From positions 1-8,322 of the forward strand of contig SKOF01000164.1 of NCBI GenBank assembly GCA_007120155.1: a stretch of DNA of 8,322 nt, in the 5' to 3' direction. Made by a program: the position numbers and the translations under genes. Positions 5,145 through 8,322 of this stretch are shown here, one piece after another; the first letter of the stretch is position 1, and the number at the start of each line of letters is the position of its first letter. Below the pieces are notes generated by a model. That model made no database searches and was not told the origin of the DNA. It saw only the letters and a list, made by a program, of their open reading frames with translations. Source of the stretch: Thioalkalivibrio sp. (GTDB taxonomy: Bacteria; Pseudomonadota; Gammaproteobacteria; Ectothiorhodospirales; Ectothiorhodospiraceae).

Positions 5145-7394
5145 TCACGAAGCAGCGGCGCTGTCGCGGTCGTTTCCCGCCAGCAGAGCAGCCAGCATCG
5201 CGCGCAGCCTGGCCGGCGGGACGGGCTTGTGCAGCAGGCGAAGACCGCTCTCCCTTGCCTCGCGGAGCCTCTCCGGCGCGGTGTCACCACTGATGAGCAG
5301 AGCAGGAATCGAAACCGGATATGCGCCCTGCAGGCGCGAGATCGCCTGGATCCCGGTTTCACCGTCACGCAGCCGATAGTCACTGATGATCAGGTCGGGC
5401 ATCCGGTCGTGTTCCGCGAGCCGTGCGGCGGCCTCCATCGCAGATCCTGCGGTCACCACCTGGCAACCCCATTGTGTCAGCAGATCCTGCATGCCCTCGC
5501 GCACCAGGCGTTCGTCTTCCACCACCACGACGAAGGCCCCGCTCAGGTCTCCAGGCGGTTTTCGCAGGCGCGGGGGTGACGTGACGCGGCTCGCCTCGCC
5601 CGGCGGAAGATCGATCGAGAACCGCGAGCCCCGGCCCGGAGACGACGTGAGGTCGAGGGGGTGCTTCAACAGCTGAGAGAGGCGCTTGACGATGGCGAGC
5701 CCGAGACCAAGTCCCTTGCTGCGATCGCGCTCCGGGTTGCCGAGCTGATAGAACTCCTGAAAGATCGCCTGTTGTTTCTCCACCGGTATTCCAGGGCCGC
5801 TGTCCCATATCTCCAGCCGCGCATGCCCCTCGCGACGTCGGACGCCGACGACGATGCCGCCCCGGCTGGTATAGCGAACCGCATTCGACATCAGGTTCAT
5901 GAGAATGCGCTCCAGAAGCACCGGGTCACTGCGGACCACGAGACGGCTTGGTATCACGCTGAGCCTGAGCCCCTTGGCCTGAGCCGCCGGAAGGAACTCT
6001 GTCTGCATGCGCGCGAGCAGGGGCTGTATCTGGAAGTCTTCCAGCCGGGGCTTCAGGACACCGGCATCGAGCCTGGACATATCAAGCAACGCGTCCAGCA
6101 ACTGGTCCAGCGCCCGGACCGATGCATCAATCTGGTCCACGGTGCGACGCGCTTCCGGAGCATGAACGGTCTCGCGAAGCCTTGCCACGAAAAGCCCGAG
6201 GGCATGCATGGGCTGACGCAGATCATGGCTTGCGGCGGCGAGGAAACGTGATTTGGCCGTGCTGGCCAGTTCCAGCTCGCGCGTGCGCTCCTCGATGCGT
6301 TGCTCCAGGTGTGCGTAGGACGCCTCAAGCTGGCTCGCCATGTGGTTGAACTGCCTCGCCAGCGCTTCGAGCTCATCACCGGTTGCGATCTCGATGCGGT
6401 GATCCAGTGCCCCGGCACCGAGACGGGTCGCGCCGGCCTGGAGGGCGCGAATCGGTGTGACTATTTGGCGCGCCAAAAGCACAGCGGCTGCCACTGACAG
6501 CACCAGACCGACCATCAGGAGCATACCGGTACGCCATACGGAGGAATACACGGGCGCGAGTGCTTCGGTGTGCGGCTTCTCTACGAACACGGTCCATCCA
6601 AGGGTAGGGATCGCCGCGGCTGCGGCAACCACGGGGCGGCCGCGAGTATCCGTGCCCTCTGACAACGTGTACTTGCGGTTGGAGACTGGTGGCGCCAGAA
6701 CCGCACTGACCTGCGGCAGTGTGGAAAGGTTGAGTTTCTGCAGTACAAGGCTGATCTCCGGATGGGAGACGAGTTGCCCGGTTTCATCGACGACATACGC
6801 ATAGCCGGTGTCGCCGATCCTGATCCGCGATACCACGTCCCACACGAATGTCAGGTTGATGTCGACCGCTGTAACGCTTGAATCGTGTCCGCCGCTTGCG
6901 ACGGACAGGGTCATGTACGGCTCGGTGTCCTGCCGGAAATACACGGGGCCGAAGTAGGTCCTGCCAATCCGCGCCTCGGTGAAACTCGGGTCGCGTGAGA
7001 AATCAGCGCCGCTGTCGACGGCGTCCAGGCCGAGACGCGACACGCGCAGTTGCTCCCGCCCGTCTCCTCCGATCAGGCGCGCTTCGGTGACTGCCGGGGC
7101 CTGTCGGAGGAGGCGGAGGTAATCTGCACGGCGCTGCTGCAGGGCGGTGGGATCGTCGTGGGGCAGGGTGGTCCACCCCACATGAATCTCGATCTCGGAG
7201 AGGTAGTTCTGAATCCGGGCCGCGGCCGCCGTCGCCGTCTCCTGCTGCAGCGCTACGAGGGCGGCACGGTTCTCGCGATAGGAAACGTAGAGCTGAATGC
7301 TGCCGCTCAGCAGCAACGATGCGCTGACCAGTATCGCAAAGTAGAGTGCGTACCTCCGAAACAGGTGACCGCTCGGTGCGGGTACGGGGGTCAT
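5145..7394 (-). CDS. Hybrid sensor histidine kinase (dCache-HAMP-HisKA-HATPase-REC)
   Basis: A 749-residue inner-membrane sensor kinase. The start is the ATG at 7394, behind AGGTGAGG. Order seen: first membrane helix about 17-36; a long periplasmic region 37-288 that fits a dCache sensor (IRIGDTGYAYVVDETGQLVS at 191-210 is typical); second helix about 289-308; HAMP about 309-362; a coiled linker to about 380; HisKA with His390 in AASHDLRQPMHAL; an ATPase domain with the N box around Asn504 (LMNLMSNAVRYT), DSGPGIP (531-537) and GLGLGLAIV (561-569); and a C-terminal receiver from about 620 with Glu626-Asp627, Asp672 (IISDYRL), Ser702 and Lys723. Every catalytic residue is intact. There is no Hpt domain, so phosphate could pass from His390 to its own receiver or directly to the nearby NarL-type regulator. 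It lies 76 bp downstream of a substrate-binding protein gene in the same direction, which suggests one transcript and perhaps protein-assisted sensing. The natural ligand is unknown. Confidence 0.93.
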   Translation of the reverse strand: MTPVPAPSGHLFRRYALYFAILVSASLLLSGSIQLYVSYRENRAALVALQQETATAAAARIQNYLSEIEIHVGWTTLPHDDPTALQQRRADYLRLLRQAPAVTEARLIGGDGREQLRVSRLGLDAVDSGADFSRDPSFTEARIGRTYFGPVYFRQDTEPYMTLSVASGGHDSSVTAVDINLTFVWDVVSRIRIGDTGYAYVVDETGQLVSHPEISLVLQKLNLSTLPQVSAVLAPPVSNRKYTLSEGTDTRGRPVVAAAAAIPTLGWTVFVEKPHTEALAPVYSSVWRTGMLLMVGLVLSVAAAVLLARQIVTPIRALQAGATRLGAGALDHRIEIATGDELEALARQFNHMASQLEASYAHLEQRIEERTRELELASTAKSRFLAAASHDLRQPMHALGLFVARLRETVHAPEARRTVDQIDASVRALDQLLDALLDMSRLDAGVLKPRLEDFQIQPLLARMQTEFLPAAQAKGLRLSVIPSRLVVRSDPVLLERILMNLMSNAVRYTSRGGIVVGVRRREGHARLEIWDSGPGIPVEKQQAIFQEFYQLGNPERDRSKGLGLGLAIVKRLSQLLKHPLDLTSSPGRGSRFSIDLPPGEASRVTSPPRLRKPPGDLSGAFVVVVEDERLVREGMQDLLTQWGCQVVTAGSAMEAAARLAEHDRMPDLIISDYRLRDGETGIQAISRLQGAYPVSIPALLISGDTAPERLREARESGLRLLHKPVPPARLRAMLAALLAGNDRDSAAAS

Positions 7395-7470
7395 GGGTAC
7401 CTCACCTTCGGGACGCGCGTGGGCTGGCGTGCATCAGGTTTTCACCGTGCGTGATCCGGGGAAGCAGTGG
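7395..7470 (-). other. Short spacer within the probable binding-protein/kinase operon
   Basis: Seventy-six bases separate the binding protein's stop from the kinase start. They hold the kinase ribosome site (reverse-strand AGGTGAGG). I see no clear terminator hairpin or promoter, which supports co-transcription. Confidence 0.4.
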
Positions 7471-8322
7471 CTAGCGAACGACATGATCGGCACGGAGCAG
7501 CACCGAGTGGGGCACGTCAAGGTCCAGCGTGTCGGCAGTGGACAGATTGAGCACGAGTTCGAACAACCGTGGTTGTTCTACCGGCATGGTGGACGGTGAT
7601 TCGCCTCGCAAAATCCTGTCGACGTAAGTGGCGGTGCGGTAATGCATCTGCGCGTAATCGGCACCGTAGGCAACGAGCCCTCCAGCCGCGGCAAACCGGG
7701 CACTGTAGTGCATTGCGGGAATCCCGTAACCGGTGGCGAGGGCGGCAAGTTCGGCGGCGTGGGTGCTGAAGAGGAGGTCGGGCAGGATCAGCAGTGCATC
7801 GACGCCTTCGTCACGGATGTCCCGGAAGGCGCCCTCGAATTCGAGTTCGTTTCGGGCTTCCACCACAAAGAGAGTGAGGCCAAGACTGCGAGCCGCAGCA
7901 TGGGCGTCGCGAAGGTAGAAGATGTTAAGGTCCGGCGCATCGGGGTTCGCGAGTACCGCGATACGGCGTGCCCCCGGCACCAGTTCTCCAATGAGTTCGA
8001 GGCGCTTGGCGGTGAGTTCGATAGCGTAATAGCTCATGCCGGTGACATTGCCGCCCGGCTGCGCGAGGCGCCCGACCAGACCGGCGGATACCGGATCGCC
8101 ACTGGCCACCATCACAATGGGAATCGCGTCGGTGGCCGCTTGGGCCGCGGTCGCCGCACGGTGAGAAAGGGCTACGATCACCTGGACATCCGCACGCTTG
8201 AGTTCCTCGGCCGCAGCAGGGAAACGCCCGTAATCCTCGTTGGCGTGGCGGCATTCGATGACGAGGCTCTCGCCGATCACGTACCCGAGATCGGTCAGGC
8301 CGGCACGGAGGGCGGCGTTCTG
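7471..8322 (-). CDS. TrpX-like ABC-type substrate-binding protein (N-terminus beyond window)
   Basis: A periplasmic ligand-binding protein of the ABC_sub_bind (PF04392, TrpX-like) family. The frame is open to the window edge; the visible part is 283 residues beginning QNAALRAGLTDLGYVIGESL, so only the signal peptide and the first strand are missing. Family traits: VIVALSHRAATAAQAATDAI then PIVMVASGDPVSAGLVGRLA, PGGNVTGMSYYAIELTAKRL, GARRIAVLANPDAPD, a second lobe with ALLILPDLLFSTHAAELAAL, AGGLVAYGADYAQMHYRTAT with YVDRILRGESP, and the closing FELVLNLSTADTLDL ... VLLRADHVV. The C-terminus is normal, ending at the TAG at 7471-7473. Members bind amino acids or other small molecules; specificity cannot be read here. 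No permease or ATPase gene is visible. The next gene on the strand is a periplasmic-sensor kinase, so this protein may present a ligand to it. That role is inference. Confidence 0.88.
   Translation of the reverse strand, partial: QNAALRAGLTDLGYVIGESLVIECRHANEDYGRFPAAAEELKRADVQVIVALSHRAATAAQAATDAIPIVMVASGDPVSAGLVGRLAQPGGNVTGMSYYAIELTAKRLELIGELVPGARRIAVLANPDAPDLNIFYLRDAHAAARSLGLTLFVVEARNELEFEGAFRDIRDEGVDALLILPDLLFSTHAAELAALATGYGIPAMHYSARFAAAGGLVAYGADYAQMHYRTATYVDRILRGESPSTMPVEQPRLFELVLNLSTADTLDLDVPHSVLLRADHVVR

Noticed and set aside
5661..6251. Plus-strand open frame of 196 codons inside the kinase gene
   Set aside because: It lies opposite the HisKA and ATPase domains, has no ribosome site, and its composition follows from the antisense of the kinase codons.
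6463..6478. 12-bp palindrome TTGGCGCGCCAA
   Set aside because: It lies within the coding sequence for the kinase's second membrane helix/HAMP junction, is short, and is explained by the codons used there.
1..8322. CRISPR array, tRNA/rRNA genes, phage or toxin-antitoxin genes
   Set aside because: No regularly spaced direct repeats, cloverleaf-like sequences or matching protein families were seen on either strand.

Overview
The window is GC-rich, densely coding bacterial DNA. It most resembles a sulfur-oxidising proteobacterium, probably a gammaproteobacterium of the Ectothiorhodospiraceae/Chromatiales kind. This rests on the C-terminal three quarters of a flavocytochrome c sulfide dehydrogenase flavoprotein (FccB) at the left edge; the taxonomic placement is inference.

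Layout, left to right. (1) 1-980 (+): fccB, cut by the window start, followed by a strong GC-rich hairpin terminator. (2) 1127-1318 (+): a one-ended remnant of an IS3-type element holding only the start of OrfA. (3) 1377-1727 (-): a small three-helix membrane protein of unknown function. (4) 1869-2813 (+): an exported metallo-beta-lactamase-fold protein, divergent from (3), whose first metal motif lacks both histidines of HxH. (5) 2814-3215: a 400-bp gap with two different long inverted repeats, one a perfect 22-bp-arm palindrome and the other a nested hairpin. (6) 3216-4127 (-): an exported alpha/beta hydrolase. (7) 4128-4436: a divergent control region with a perfect 15-bp-arm hairpin and a candidate promoter. 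(8) 4437-5141 (+): a NarL/LuxR-type response regulator. (9) 5145-7394 (-): a 749-residue hybrid sensor kinase with a dCache-like periplasmic sensor, HAMP, HisKA, ATPase and receiver, convergent with (8) across a 3-bp gap. (10) 7471-8322 (-): a TrpX-like (PF04392-type) periplasmic substrate-binding protein, cut by the window end.

The right half looks like one sensory module. The binding protein gene lies directly upstream of the kinase in the same direction. The kinase carries a periplasmic sensor, and the regulator next to it is the obvious partner. No ABC permease or ATPase is visible, so the binding protein may feed a signal to the kinase rather than, or as well as, a transporter. The target genes are not shown by the sequence; the hydrolase and the regulator's own promoter region are the nearest candidates. 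The left half is a sulfide-oxidation gene next to a zone of small mobile-element debris.

I found no rRNA, tRNA, CRISPR array or phage genes. The most interesting points are the altered metal site of the MBL protein, the paired palindromes, the hairpin upstream of the regulator, and the binding-protein/kinase/regulator arrangement.
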